Part shown: one piece after another, positions 1 through 6,446 of the stretch
How the letters are laid out: every line of letters begins with the position of its first letter
Position numbering within the stretch: position 1 is the first letter of the stretch
Assembly: GCA_003156695.1 (NCBI GenBank)
Contig: PMHN01000061.1
Location: forward strand, 1,293 to 7,738
Origin: Gammaproteobacteria bacterium
GTDB lineage: Bacteria > Pseudomonadota > Gammaproteobacteria > Steroidobacterales > Steroidobacteraceae
Direction: 5' to 3'
DNA length: 6,446 nucleotides
Notes under the pieces: model-generated
The model's database searches: none
Seen by the model: only the letters and a program-made list of their open reading frames with translations
What the model was told of the DNA's origin: nothing
Translations under genes and position numbers: made by a program

Positions 1-22
1 GCTTCGTCGCCGGCGACGAAGC
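1..22. repeat. Perfect 22-base palindrome inside ubiE coding sequence
   Basis: The first 11 bases, GCTTCGTCGCC, are followed by their exact reverse complement GGCGACGAAGC. The site codes for FVAGDEA of UbiE in the frame starting at 3. It is cut by the window edge, so it may extend upstream only if the next bases pair with those after 22. As RNA it could form a 9-bp stem with a 4-base loop. Function, if any, is unknown. Confidence 0.6.
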
Positions 23-779
23 CAGCTACCGCTATCTCGCAGAATCCATCCGCATGCACCCGGACCAGGACACGCTCCTCACGATGATGCAGGACGCGGG
101 CCTCGAGGGTTGCCGTTACCACAACCTTTCCGGCGGCATCGTCGCGGTGCACCGCGGTTACAAGTACTACCGGCGAGCCGCAACCCGCCACATGCTGACC
201 AACCTCATCGCGAACCTCCTGAACCGTGGCCTGCCGCGCTCGCCGCGCGCGCAACAGCTGTGCGCGCAGCTCAAGGGGCGCAGCGTTGCCATCGAGATCG
301 GCGAGCTGGCGCGCTTTCACGTCGCCTCAAACGGCACGACCCTGGATGTCAGCAGCGGCGAGGCAGCGGCGGATGCCACGCTCGCGGGCGGCCCGTTGTC
401 CTTGCTGGCGTTGACAGGCGACGCGCCCGCAAGGGCCGTGCAGCGTGGCGCCGTCACGATCACAGGGGATGCGCAACTGGCGCAGCAGTTCCGCGAACTG
501 GCGAAGCTCTTGCGGCCAGACCTCGAGGAGGACCTGTCGCACGTGCTGGGCGATGTCCCCGCCCATCAACTCGCGCGCTTCGCGCATCTCACCGCCGGCT
601 GGACGCGCAAAGCCGCGACCACCACGCTTACGAATCTCGCCGAGTACCTGGGGCACGAACGCGGGGATCTCGTGCCACGCAACGAGGGCGAGCAGTTCCT
701 GCGCGGCGTCGACAGCGTGCGCGAGGACCTCGAACGCCTCGAGGCGCGGCTTGAGATTCTCGCGAAGCGCACGCCGTGA
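3..779 (+). CDS. ubiE: UbiE C-terminal end fused in frame to UbiJ (5' partial)
   Basis: This open frame enters from outside the window and runs to the TGA at 777-779. Its first ~55 codons are the C-terminus of UbiE, the SAM-dependent C-methyltransferase of ubiquinone and menaquinone synthesis. Diagnostic pieces are [27 protein letters not shown] and the terminal HRGYKY (150-167), which match E. coli UbiE from memory; E. coli UbiE stops right after HRGYKF. Here there is no stop: a short linker (YRRAATRH, 168-191) leads straight into UbiJ, whose own Met would be at 192. The methyltransferase core and SAM motifs lie upstream and cannot be checked. This is either a true UbiE-UbiJ fusion or the product of a one-base indel near 165-190: skipping one base would bring in the TGA at 196-198, giving the usual short ubiE/ubiJ overlap. 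UbiE identity is very secure; fusion versus frameshift is open. Confidence 0.85.
   Translation, partial: FVAGDEASYRYLAESIRMHPDQDTLLTMMQDAGLEGCRYHNLSGGIVAVHRGYKYYRRAATRHMLTNLIANLLNRGLPRSPRAQQLCAQLKGRSVAIEIGELARFHVASNGTTLDVSSGEAAADATLAGGPLSLLALTGDAPARAVQRGAVTITGDAQLAQQFRELAKLLRPDLEEDLSHVLGDVPAHQLARFAHLTAGWTRKAATTTLTNLAEYLGHERGDLVPRNEGEQFLRGVDSVREDLERLEARLEILAKRTP
192..779 (+). CDS. ubiJ: UbiJ, SCP2-domain ubiquinone biosynthesis accessory factor (UbiJ part of the fused frame)
   Basis: From the ATG at 192 this gives 195 aa, close to E. coli UbiJ (about 201 aa). UbiJ is a soluble, non-enzymatic factor of the aerobic ubiquinone pathway: it binds hydrophobic intermediates through an SCP2 (sterol carrier) fold and pairs with UbiK in the Ubi complex. 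Visible features are an N-terminal helix ([14 protein letters not shown]), an SCP2 region at about residues 25-110 including the [15 protein letters not shown] segment (87-100), the [20 protein letters not shown] stretch (111-130) typical of the family, and a charged C-terminal helix with coiled-coil character (about 165-192) where UbiK binding would be expected. The frame is continuous with UbiE upstream. I see no good Shine-Dalgarno before 192, so separate initiation is unproven. The stop overlaps the GTG of ubiB by two bases (GTGA), indicating translational coupling. Confidence 0.85.
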   Translation: MLTNLIANLLNRGLPRSPRAQQLCAQLKGRSVAIEIGELARFHVASNGTTLDVSSGEAAADATLAGGPLSLLALTGDAPARAVQRGAVTITGDAQLAQQFRELAKLLRPDLEEDLSHVLGDVPAHQLARFAHLTAGWTRKAATTTLTNLAEYLGHERGDLVPRNEGEQFLRGVDSVREDLERLEARLEILAKRTP

Positions 780-2419
780 AACTGCGTATCCTGGTGCGGC
801 TCGTCGAGATCCAGCGGGTGCTGCTGCGCCACGGCCTGGACGACTACGTCCGCGCTACTCATCTATATAGGCCGCTGCGGTTCCTGTTCTTCCTTTCCCC
901 GGGGGTGTGGTTCGAGCGCCGCCGCCAGGCAAGCCGCGGTGAGCGGTTGCGCCTCGCGCTCGAAGAGCTGGGACCGATTTTCGTCAAGTTCGGCCAGGCC
1001 GTGTCGACGCGCCGTGACCTGTTGCCGGCGGACATCGCCGATGAGCTGGCGAAACTGCAGGACCGCGTGCCGCCCTTCCCGGGAGACATCGCGCGCGAGC
1101 TCATCGGGCGCGCCTACGGGCAACCGGTGGAACAGGTATTCCAGCAGTTCGATACCACGCCGCTCGCCGCGGCGTCCATCGCGCAGGTACACGCGGCACA
1201 CCTGCGCAGCGGCGAGGAGGTCGTGGTCAAGGTGCTGCGGCCGGACATGCGCGCCATCATCGAGCGCGACCTCGAGGTCCTGCATGCGCTCGCCGACCTT
1301 GCCCAGCGCTACTGGGTCGAAGGGCGACGGCTGCGGCCGCGCGAAATCGTCGCCGAGTACCAGAAGACCATCCTCGATGAGCTCGATCTCATGCGCGAGG
1401 CCGCCAACGCCTCGCAGCTGAAGCGCAATTTCGCGGGCTCAGAGCTTCTGTACGTACCGGAGGTGTTCTGGGACTACTGTCGCAACGACGTCATGGTCAT
1501 GGAGCGCATCCATGGCGTGCCGATCAGCGACATGGCGAGCCTCAAGGCCGCGGGCACCAACATCGCGCAGCTCGCCGAGAACGGCGTGCGCATCTTCTTC
1601 ACCCAGGTGTTCCGCCACAATTTCTTCCACGCCGACATGCATCCCGGGAACATATTCGTGCTGACTGACGACCCGCAGCACCCGCGCTACGCAGCGGTGG
1701 ACTTCGGAATCGTCGGCACGCTCGATCCGCGCGATCAGCATTACCTGGCGGAGAATTTCCTGGCGGTATTCGACCGCGACTACCGGCGGGTCGCGCAGCT
1801 GCACCTGGAGTCCGGCTGGGTGCCGGCCGGGACGCGGGTCGACGAAATGGAGTCCGCCGTGCGCACGGTGTGCGAACCGATCTTAGACCGCCCGCTGAAG
1901 GATATTTCCTTCGGACGGATCCTGCTGCGCCTGTTCGAGATCTCGCGCCGCTTCAACATGCAGATCCAGCCGCAGCTGCTCTTGCTGCAGAAGACACTGC
2001 TGAACGTGGAGGGCCTGGGGCGCGACCTGTATCCGGACCTGGACATCTGGAACACCGCCAGCCCGATCCTGCGCGAGTGGATGCGCGAGCGCACCAGCGT
2101 CGGCGCCCTGGTGCGCAACCTGCGCACGCACGCACCGCAGCTCATGGAGGCCGCGCGCGCGCTGCCGCTGGCGCTCAGCCATTTCGCCCAGCGCGAGGGC
2201 ACGGCGCCGCTCTCGCAGCCGCCGGTGTCGGGGTCGAGCTTGAGCGAGCTGCGCGAGGAGATGCGCAGCGCCGGCCGGCGGCGCGACGCCGTCACCCTGG
2301 GGGCGGCGCTGCTGCTCGCGGGGCTGATCTGGCTGGTAGCGGGCCACGGCTACCCGTGGCTGGGCTGGGCGCTGCTGGCAGCGGGGCTCGCGAAGCTCGC
2401 GTACGGACTGTGGCGCTGA
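776..2419 (+). CDS. ubiB: UbiB, atypical kinase-like ATPase for ubiquinone biosynthesis
   Basis: This 547-aa protein matches the usual length (E. coli about 546). UbiB (ABC1/ADCK/Coq8 family) is a membrane-anchored ATPase needed for aerobic ubiquinone synthesis; it is thought to help extract or deliver lipid intermediates rather than to phosphorylate proteins. Seen in order: KFGQ (71-74) of the family's KxGQ motif; the Ala-rich loop [12 protein letters not shown] (131-142); the ATP-contacting Lys in VKVLRPDM (K152); the [11 protein letters not shown] helix (201-211); the catalytic HADMHPGN (285-292, D287 and N292); and the metal-binding DFG (309-311). The C-terminus carries two hydrophobic segments (about 505-523 and 526-545), the family's membrane anchor. 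The GTG start was chosen because it overlaps the ubiJ stop and the N-terminus then aligns with E. coli UbiB through [18 protein letters not shown]. No strong ribosome binding site is seen, consistent with coupling to ubiJ. All key residues are present, so it should be functional. Confidence 0.97.
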   Translation: MKLRILVRLVEIQRVLLRHGLDDYVRATHLYRPLRFLFFLSPGVWFERRRQASRGERLRLALEELGPIFVKFGQAVSTRRDLLPADIADELAKLQDRVPPFPGDIARELIGRAYGQPVEQVFQQFDTTPLAAASIAQVHAAHLRSGEEVVVKVLRPDMRAIIERDLEVLHALADLAQRYWVEGRRLRPREIVAEYQKTILDELDLMREAANASQLKRNFAGSELLYVPEVFWDYCRNDVMVMERIHGVPISDMASLKAAGTNIAQLAENGVRIFFTQVFRHNFFHADMHPGNIFVLTDDPQHPRYAAVDFGIVGTLDPRDQHYLAENFLAVFDRDYRRVAQLHLESGWVPAGTRVDEMESAVRTVCEPILDRPLKDISFGRILLRLFEISRRFNMQIQPQLLLLQKTLLNVEGLGRDLYPDLDIWNTASPILREWMRERTSVGALVRNLRTHAPQLMEAARALPLALSHFAQREGTAPLSQPPVSGSSLSELREEMRSAGRRRDAVTLGAALLLAGLIWLVAGHGYPWLGWALLAAGLAKLAYGLWR

Positions 2420-2422
2420 GGC

Positions 2423-3622
2423 ATGCAACGCACCCTCACCGAAGGCTCAATCCCCGCCGGGCTGTTCAAGTTCTTCCTCCCGATCCTGATGGCGAACGTG
2501 CTGCAGTCGCTCAACGGCTCGGTGAATTCGATCTGGGTGGGACGCTACCTCGGCGAGGCGGCGCTCACTGCCACCTCCAACGCCAATGTGGTGATGTTCC
2601 TGCTCATCGGCGCGGCCTTCGGCATAGCGCTCGCCGCCACCATTCTCATCGGCCAGTACATCGGTGCGAACAACATCCGCGAGACCAAGCGCGTGGTGGG
2701 CACCAGCGCGACGTTCTTCGCCGCCATTTCGATCGGCATGGCGATCACGGGCTTGGCTTTGTGCCGGCCGCTGCTCATCGCCATGAGCACGCCGGCCGAT
2801 TCGCTGCCGCTCGCGGTGGCGTACATGCGGGTGATTTTCCTCGCGCTGCCATTCCTTTATATGTATGCCTTCGTGATGGCGGTGCTGCGCGGCGCCGGCG
2901 ACTCGAAGACGCCTTTCTATTTCATGCTGCTTTCAGTCGGCATCGACATAGCGCTCAACCCGGTGTTCATCTTCGGCTTCGGGCCCATCCCGCGACTCGG
3001 TATCGCAGGCTCCGCGCTCGCCACCTTCGTCGCTCAGGCCGTGAGCCTCACGGCGCTCATCCGGCATCTGTACCGCAGGAAGCACGTGCTGTGCCTGCAC
3101 AAGGACGAGCTGGTGCTGCTCAAGGTGGACTGGTCAGTGGTCGGCACGCTGGTAAAGAAGGGCATTCCGATGAGCGCCCAGATGCTGGTGATCTCGCTCA
3201 GCGGGGTGCTCATGATCACCCTCGTCAACCGCTTCGGCGTCGACACCACCGCGGCCTTCGGCGCAGCGATGCAGCTGTGGAATTACATCCAGATGCCGGC
3301 GTTCGCGGTCGGCATGGGCGTGTCCGCCATGACGGCGCAGAACGTCGGTGCCGGCAAGTGGGAGCGTATCACGCGCATCGCCAGGTACGGGGTTCTCTAC
3401 AGCGTGCTGCTCACCGGTTCCGTCGTGGCCCTGATTGAAGTGCTGGACCGACACGTCTTCGGCCTGTTCCTGCCTGCCGGGTCGGCGGCGCTCACGATCG
3501 CCTCGCACATGAATCGCATCGTGACCGGCTCGTTCATTTTCTTCGGCATCTCGGTGGCGTTGTTCGGCGTGGTGCGCGCGACCGGCGCGGTCATCATGCC
3601 GCTTGTCGTGCTGGCGATTTAA
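2423..3622 (+). CDS. MATE-family multidrug efflux transporter, cut short by an in-frame stop
   Basis: A 399-aa polytopic inner-membrane protein of the MATE (MatE/NorM/DinF-like) family, which exports drugs or metabolites using a Na+ or H+ gradient. Recognisable segments are the N-terminal SIPAGLFKFFLPILMANVLQ (9-28), the family motif around GQYIGANN (77-84), RGAGDSKTPF (156-165), NPVFIFGFG (179-187), GIAGSALAT (193-201) and, in the second half, MQLWNYIQMPAFAVGMG (283-299) followed by QNVGAGK (306-312). About eleven hydrophobic segments are visible. The family usually has 12 helices and about 450-460 aa. The TAA at 3620-3622 falls within TM11, and the missing end continues in the same frame (next entry), so this is either a nonsense-mutated pseudogene or a sequencing error. 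The ATG lies 3 bases after the ubiB stop, which suggests cotranscription. Substrate and subfamily cannot be told from the sequence. Confidence 0.88.
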   Translation: MQRTLTEGSIPAGLFKFFLPILMANVLQSLNGSVNSIWVGRYLGEAALTATSNANVVMFLLIGAAFGIALAATILIGQYIGANNIRETKRVVGTSATFFAAISIGMAITGLALCRPLLIAMSTPADSLPLAVAYMRVIFLALPFLYMYAFVMAVLRGAGDSKTPFYFMLLSVGIDIALNPVFIFGFGPIPRLGIAGSALATFVAQAVSLTALIRHLYRRKHVLCLHKDELVLLKVDWSVVGTLVKKGIPMSAQMLVISLSGVLMITLVNRFGVDTTAAFGAAMQLWNYIQMPAFAVGMGVSAMTAQNVGAGKWERITRIARYGVLYSVLLTGSVVALIEVLDRHVFGLFLPAGSAALTIASHMNRIVTGSFIFFGISVALFGVVRATGAVIMPLVVLAI

Positions 3623-3811
3623 ATGCTGGCGGTGCGCTTTCCGCTCGCGGAAATCTTCCTCGACAAGTACCAGGTCGACGCAATCTGGTGGAGCTTTCCG
3701 GTGTCTTCCGTGCTGTCCGCGATACTCGCGCTGCTGTATTACAAGTACGGCGGGTGGCGCAGCGCAGACATGCTGCCCGCGACCGGCTTAAGCTCGCGCG
3801 CCTCCCCCTAA
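3623..3811 (+). pseudogene. Detached C-terminal segment of the MATE transporter (TM11 end and TM12)
   Basis: This stretch is in the same frame as the MATE gene and starts with an ATG directly after its TAA. It encodes 62 residues ending at the TAA at 3809-3811. The content is the expected MATE C-terminus: MLAVRFPLAEIF completes TM11, then the loop LDKYQVDAIWWSFPVS leads into TM12 (SSVLSAILALLYYKYGGWR). Joined to the upstream part with one residue for the stop codon, the total would be 462 aa, normal for the family, with no other disruption. Reading the TAA as a single-base change of a sense codon such as TCA or TTA would restore the gene (inference). Because TAA and ATG are adjacent, ribosomes could terminate and restart here and make the last helix as a separate peptide, but nothing shows this happens. 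It is unlikely to be an independent gene. Confidence 0.8.
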
Positions 3812-3828
3812 TTGAGTATTCGTGGCTC

Positions 3829-3842
3829 GCGCCCGCGGGCGC
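3829..3842. repeat. 14-base perfect GC palindrome ahead of the aldo/keto reductase gene
   Basis: The 14 bases GCGCCCGCGGGCGC equal their own reverse complement. They lie in the 42-base gap between the MATE remnant stop (3811) and the reductase ATG (3854), ending 11 bases before it. It could be a regulator half-site pair, a small hairpin in the leader (5-bp stem, 4-base loop), or chance in GC-rich DNA. No T-run follows, so it is not a classical terminator. Confidence 0.4.
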
Positions 3843-3853
3843 ACAATCCACGC

Positions 3854-4843
<990 letters not shown>

Positions 4844-4848
4844 CCCTG

Positions 4849-4870
4849 CGGACGGCGTCTCACGCCGCCG
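4849..4870. terminator. Hairpin between convergent genes, possible bidirectional terminator
   Basis: CGGCGT (4853-4858) and ACGCCG (4862-4867) are exact complements around a 3-base loop. The stem extends by three more G-C pairs (4849-4851 with 4868-4870) if A4852 is bulged. It begins 6 bases after the reductase stop and overlaps the last codons of the minus-strand hotdog gene, whose stop codon (4860-4862) lies at the loop. This is where a shared terminator is expected, but neither strand has a T-run after the stem, so intrinsic termination is uncertain. Confidence 0.4.
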
Positions 4871-5576
4871 TAACATCTGCGCTGCGCGGCTCGATCCACA
4901 GCGCGCGCGCTTTCGCGCACAACACACCCTTGCCGTCGAAAATCGCAGTTCCCGCCTCGTGCTTGCGCCCGCTGGACCCGACGTGCCACCCGACGATGGT
5001 GCAGGAGGAGTCGACGTGCACCAGGCGATCCACGTGTGCCGTGAGCTCCGCGAGCAACATCATCCGGTCATCGGGCGCAACGGCGTAGTACCCCGGACAA
5101 TCGAGCGCGGCCGACATGAACTCCGGGGACACCTTGCCATCGCCCCGGTCGAGGGATGCGTCCGGGACCCAGGGCGCGGCGACCACGCCGCGCTCGAGCA
5201 GCGGGCCCGCGAAAATGCGCAGGCCGTCGCCGCGCGTGCGCTGCGTGCCGCAGACAAAGCAGGTCGGAAAGCGATGGCTGCGAAAGCCCGCGTAACGTCG
5301 TGACGCCTCCAGCGCCTGCAGGTACTCCGGTGCCGGCCTGACATCGAGCTGCAGGCTTGCCGGGCGCGCTTCACCGATCGGATCATCTGCGTTCAGAACC
5401 TGCAGCCCGCCGTCCGGCAGCTCTTTCACGGTGAATTCGGTATCCAGCGGCGGGGGCTTGAGCAGCCGCACGCTCACGCGGCGCGCGGCAAGCGACGCCA
5501 CCATGCCGACGAAGTAGCCCCCGTTGGACGAGGTCGGCGGTCCACAGAAACGGCTGGCGATGGTCAGGGTCTTCAT
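4860..5576 (-). CDS. Double-hotdog, thioesterase-like protein of unknown function
   Basis: This 238-aa protein appears to be two hotdog domains in tandem, the fold of many acyl-CoA thioesterases and dehydratases. In the first half, RFCGPPTSSNGGYFVGMVASLA (split around residues 9-30) looks like the strand-loop plus central helix of one hotdog. In the second, PEFMSAALDCPGYYAVA (151-167) is the matching central helix, and the end GTAIFDGKGVLCAKARALWIEP gives the closing strands (209-230). Between them lies HRFPTCFVCGTQRTRGDGLR (101-120) with a Cys-x-x-Cys pair (C106, C109), a feature I recall from uncharacterised members of this family. No signal peptide or membrane segment is seen, so it is probably cytoplasmic. 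The ATG at 5576 gives an N-terminus (MKTLTIASRFCGPP) like that of its relatives. It lies 77 bases after trpA on the same strand and converges on the reductase. A thioester substrate is plausible but not shown. Confidence 0.75.
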   Translation of the reverse strand: MKTLTIASRFCGPPTSSNGGYFVGMVASLAARRVSVRLLKPPPLDTEFTVKELPDGGLQVLNADDPIGEARPASLQLDVRPAPEYLQALEASRRYAGFRSHRFPTCFVCGTQRTRGDGLRIFAGPLLERGVVAAPWVPDASLDRGDGKVSPEFMSAALDCPGYYAVAPDDRMMLLAELTAHVDRLVHVDSSCTIVGWHVGSSGRKHEAGTAIFDGKGVLCAKARALWIEPRSADVTAA

Positions 5577-5605
5577 ACGGTTTGCGCTTTAGGATGCGGC
5601 GCGGG

Positions 5606-5626
5606 CAAAGCAGACGCAATGCTTCG
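5606..5626. repeat. Imperfect inverted repeat in the trpA-hotdog gap
   Basis: CAAAGCA (5606-5612) and TGCTTCG (5620-5626) form arms around a 7-base loop. In RNA read from the minus strand this is a 7-bp stem with one G-U pair. It sits 28 bases past the trpA stop and could be a weak terminator or RNA-stability hairpin, but no T-run follows. The rest of the 77-base gap shows no clear site; a ribosome binding site before the hotdog ATG is not obvious. Confidence 0.25.
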
Positions 5627-5653
5627 GTCGTTTGTGAACATTCCCAGGCGTCA

Positions 5654-6436
5654 TCACCGGACCCGAGTGGGTCGGCGCAGCTCCTGCAGCCACCTCGCAG
5701 GATCCTCGCCGCGCTCCAACACCTCCACCAGCGCCGAGCCGGTCACCACTCCATCGACATGGCCGCGCAGCCGCTCGACCTGCGCGCGGCTGCGGATGCC
5801 GAAGCCCGCGCATACCGGGGCTTTCGCATTCGCCCGTACGTTGTCCAGATAACCGATCACCTCGTCCGGCACCGCGACGCTCTTGCCGGTCGTACCGGTC
5901 ATGGTCACGGCGTAAACGAATCCCTGACTGCCGGCGCACAGTTGCTTCAGGCGCTGCGGCTCGGTCACCGGGGTCACCATCTGCACCAGCGCGATCTGCC
6001 GCTCATCCAGCGCCGCACGCAACTCCTGACTTTCATCGAGCGGCAGGTCCGGCACGATGAACCCTGCTACGCCTGCGTCGGCTGCCGCCTGCGCGAGACG
6101 CCCGAGACCGAACGCGAGCAGGGGATTCAGATAGCTCATCAGTATGAGCGGGGCCTTGATGTCACGCACCGCTGCCAGCTCGGCGAGGATCCACTTCAGG
6201 CTCACGCCCTGCGCGAGCGCGGCGAGGCTCGCGCGCTGGATGGTCACCCCGTCCGCCATGGGATCGGTGAAGGGCACGCCGATCTCGACCACCTCGGCTG
6301 CGGATGCGAGTGCGCGCACGTGCTCACGAAACTGCTCGCGCCTGGGATACCCCGCGGTGAGATACGCCACCAGCGCGGGCTCGCCCTGCGCAGCGGCGCT
6401 GCGGATCGCGTGGCTGATGCGCTCGCGCGGGCTCAC
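5654..6436 (-). CDS. trpA: TrpA, tryptophan synthase alpha subunit
   Basis: A 260-aa protein, close to the usual length (E. coli about 268), that cleaves indole-3-glycerol phosphate to indole and glyceraldehyde 3-phosphate; indole passes through a tunnel to TrpB for the last step of tryptophan synthesis. It is a cytoplasmic TIM barrel. The family signature VEIGVPFTDPMADG is present (50-63), with the two catalytic acids at E51 and D62 (E49 and D60 in Salmonella). Also seen are PALVAYLTAGYP near the N-terminus, the MSYLNP strand, FIVPDLPLDES, the flexible loop around TGTTGKS, and the phosphate-binding GFGIRSRAQV and DGVVTGSALVE near the C-terminus. The GTG start at 6436 gives a typical N-terminus; the 10 bases beyond it hold no in-frame stop, so a slightly earlier start outside the window cannot be excluded. 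trpB is expected just upstream on the minus strand. The next gene downstream is the hotdog protein, not the often-seen accD. Confidence 0.96.
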   Translation of the reverse strand: MSPRERISHAIRSAAAQGEPALVAYLTAGYPRREQFREHVRALASAAEVVEIGVPFTDPMADGVTIQRASLAALAQGVSLKWILAELAAVRDIKAPLILMSYLNPLLAFGLGRLAQAAADAGVAGFIVPDLPLDESQELRAALDERQIALVQMVTPVTEPQRLKQLCAGSQGFVYAVTMTGTTGKSVAVPDEVIGYLDNVRANAKAPVCAGFGIRSRAQVERLRGHVDGVVTGSALVEVLERGEDPARWLQELRRPTRVR

Positions 6437-6446
6437 GTCTGCTGCG

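Noticed and set aside
862..869. AT-rich palindrome CTATATAG in ubiB, with uncommon CTA and AGG codons
   Set aside because: It is eight bases long and codes for the expected LYR residues of UbiB; such short palindromes are frequent by chance.
1660..1720. VDFG in UbiB where E. coli, as recalled, has IDCG
   Set aside because: DFG is the common form in the wider family, so this is not unusual.
1439..2428. Several minus-strand open frames of 120-181 codons opposite ubiB
   Set aside because: All are antisense to a well-conserved gene, have low-complexity Arg/Ser/Ala-rich translations and show no family features.
1870..3438. A 522-codon open frame on the plus strand across the end of ubiB and most of the MATE gene
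   Set aside because: It is out of frame with two clearly real genes, is extremely rich in Arg, Ala, His and Gly, and has no recognisable domain. Long stop-free shadow frames are normal in GC-rich DNA.
3620..3622. Reassigned TAA codon as the reason for the MATE interruption
   Set aside because: TAA and TGA end the other genes here normally, and only this one gene has an internal stop.
3812..3853. In-frame TTG at 3812 as the start of the aldo/keto reductase
   Set aside because: The 14 added residues do not resemble the family, while the ATG at 3854 gives the standard MQTRKLG beginning.
5591..5619. Possible minus-strand promoter for the hotdog gene (TTGCGT, 17-base gap, CATCCT)
   Set aside because: Only three of six bases fit each box, and the transcript would have a leader of about 8 bases. 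Too weak to annotate.

Overview
The window is a dense, GC-rich stretch (about two thirds G+C by eye) of a bacterial chromosome. The gene set points to an aerobic, ubiquinone-making proteobacterium, most likely a high-GC gammaproteobacterium. The order ubiE-ubiJ-ubiB is the classic gammaproteobacterial arrangement, and the UbiE, UbiJ and UbiB sequences follow the E. coli proteins as I remember them. No lineage-specific marker lets me name a genus.

Layout. Positions 3-2419 (+) hold the ubiquinone block: the C-terminal end of the methyltransferase UbiE runs without a stop into the lipid-binding accessory protein UbiJ, and ubiB follows with a GTG start overlapping the ubiJ stop. A MATE-family efflux transporter begins 3 bases after ubiB (2423). 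Its reading frame is cut by an in-frame TAA at 3620-3622. The missing C-terminal part (end of TM11 and TM12) continues in the same frame to 3811, beginning with an ATG directly after the stop. A 42-base gap with a GC palindrome precedes an AKR13-like aldo/keto reductase (3854-4843, +). Two minus-strand genes converge on it: a double-hotdog, thioesterase-like protein (4860-5576) and, upstream of that, trpA for the tryptophan synthase alpha subunit (5654-6436), whose GTG start lies 10 bases from the window end.

How the genes work together. UbiE (C-methylation), UbiJ (SCP2-type lipid carrier and scaffold) and UbiB (atypical kinase-like ATPase) all serve ubiquinone synthesis, and the tight spacing suggests one transcript that may also carry the MATE gene. 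The reductase and hotdog protein have no specific pathway link visible here. trpA probably follows trpB outside the window.

No CRISPR array, tRNA, rRNA, insertion sequence or phage gene was seen, and I find no evidence of a new defence or mobile system. The points most worth a second look are the stop-less UbiE-UbiJ junction, the TAA-ATG split of the MATE gene, and a perfect 22-base palindrome at the very start of the window. The longest stretch without a gene is 77 bases.
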